Origin: Didymodactylos carnosus
Lineage: Eukaryota; Rotifera; Eurotatoria; Philodinida; Philodinidae
Length of the DNA stretch: 31,586 nucleotides
NCBI GenBank assembly: GCA_905250885.1
Contig: CAJNOQ010001438.1
Span: 1-31,586 of the forward strand
Direction: 5' to 3'
The translations under genes and the position numbers were made by a program. Positions 30,800 through 31,586 of the stretch are shown here, piece by piece. The first letter of the stretch is position 1, and each line of letters begins with the position of its first letter. Below the pieces are notes generated by a model. That model saw only the letters and a program-made list of their open reading frames with translations, was not told the origin of the DNA and did no database searches.

Positions 30800-31586
30800 C
30801 TAAAAAAATTACTTAATTTATTACTTAATTGCTTATCAAGTGAAGAAGTTAACTGTTCGAGTTTTAAATTAATTGAGTCGAATACACTTTTATTCTGTTA
30901 CATTTATTTTCTTATCTAGCACTTTTTGCCTGAGGTTGTAGCTCGCGTGAAAATTCTTGTATGAAATGTCGCAAGGTTGAAAAAACGCTAAGAAGTCAAA
31001 ATCTTGAACAGATCTTAAGATCTTAAGCGAATAGAGTCAAAATATTTCAAGGTTTTATGGTAAAAATTTCTAACATTTTTTTTCGTACAATCATTAGAAA
31101 TACGATAATATTGTATTTTTGATCATACCCTAGTCGAGACTCCCGACAAAACTCCAACGGGAGTCCCAAGTTTATGAAAAACTCCAACAGGAATCGTAAG
31201 GAGTCCTGATGACTTTCTAAAGTGAAAAGTCCAACATGGAGTCATGAGGAATCTCAAAAATATTCTTGCAGGAGTCCTGTCGAGAGTCCTGTTGGAGAAA
31301 GTCATGCATGGACTCCTACAGAACTCCTCAGAGAGCAGAATTTTTTTCTTATGACTCCCATAAGAGAAAGTCTGTCAAGAGTCCCTAAAAATATGTACTC
31401 CCCGGGAGCCACCCTCACACTCCCCAACCTGTGCAATCCCCGAGGAGTCCCTGCCAACTCCCATTCACCGTTTGTTTTGCAGATAGGCAATATATAAATA
31501 TAATGTAGTTCTATGATAAAATTTTAAAAATTTTCTTCTAGTAAGTCAACATTAATGTGTCAACCTTCGATGGGTGATATGTGTTC
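30800..31586. other. Dynein intron running to the window edge; includes GGAGTCC-rich tract
   Basis: The first visible dynein exon has its splice acceptor at 30801-30800, and I see no further exon up to 31586, so this is intron. It is AT-rich except for the GGAGTCC-rich tract at about 31130-31445. Confidence 0.7.
31130..31445. repeat. Degenerate GGAGTCC / GGACTCC-rich tract
   Basis: About 18 copies of ACTCC or its complement GGAGT occur in some 320 bp, in both orientations and at irregular spacing (for example actccaacggg, ggagtcctg, gagtcctgttggag, ggactcctac). The tract is clearly less AT-rich than its surroundings. It is not a strict tandem array. It could be a decayed minisatellite or an inserted repeat. 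Confidence 0.6.

Overview
This is an AT-rich eukaryotic (animal) genomic window with four protein-coding genes, all on the minus strand. The genes have many short GT-AG introns, mostly about 45-130 nt. The animal gene set (cytosolic LeuRS, membralin, DHX36, a divergent dynein heavy chain), the very short AT-rich introns and the small repeat-rich spacers suggest a compact invertebrate genome, for example a bdelloid rotifer. That placement is an inference from gene style; nothing in the window proves it.

Layout from left to right. (1) 1-1138 is a spacer. (2) 1171-6340 is a complete 13-exon cytosolic leucyl-tRNA synthetase (LARS1). (3) 6341-10095 is a 3.7-kb spacer with one GTTAC-rich MITE-like element. 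(4) 10096-12978 is a complete 11-exon membralin (TMEM259). (5) 12979-14025 is a spacer with a second, well-bounded copy of the same MITE family, flanked by a 10-bp direct repeat. (6) 14026-17432 is a complete 7-exon DEAH/RHA helicase, recognised as DHX36 by its N-terminal RHAU-specific motif. (7) 17433-20599 is a spacer with a fold-back element. (8) 20600-30799 holds the last 30 exons of a divergent dynein heavy chain (AAA4 end, stalk, microtubule-binding domain, AAA5, AAA6, C-terminal cap), possibly DNHD1-type. Its 5' part lies beyond the right edge. I worked out the exons by hand, and the reading phase closes at every junction in all four genes. One LARS1 junction closes only with a less obvious splice acceptor.

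The genes do not form a pathway. They act in translation, ER quality control, G-quadruplex RNA/DNA metabolism and motility or transport. The unusual material is non-coding: (a) two copies, in opposite orientation, of a roughly 0.5-kb long-inverted-repeat element, each in an oversized intron of a different gene; (b) a roughly 520-bp inverted duplication of a cysteine-containing coding-like segment inside a 1.4-kb dynein intron; (c) two GTTAC-rich MITEs; (d) a 136-bp fold-back element; (e) a roughly 320-bp GGAGTCC-rich tract near the right edge; and (f) a 60-nt, stop-free, in-frame LARS1 intron next to the KMSKS loop. No RNA gene, CRISPR array or classic autonomous transposon was found.
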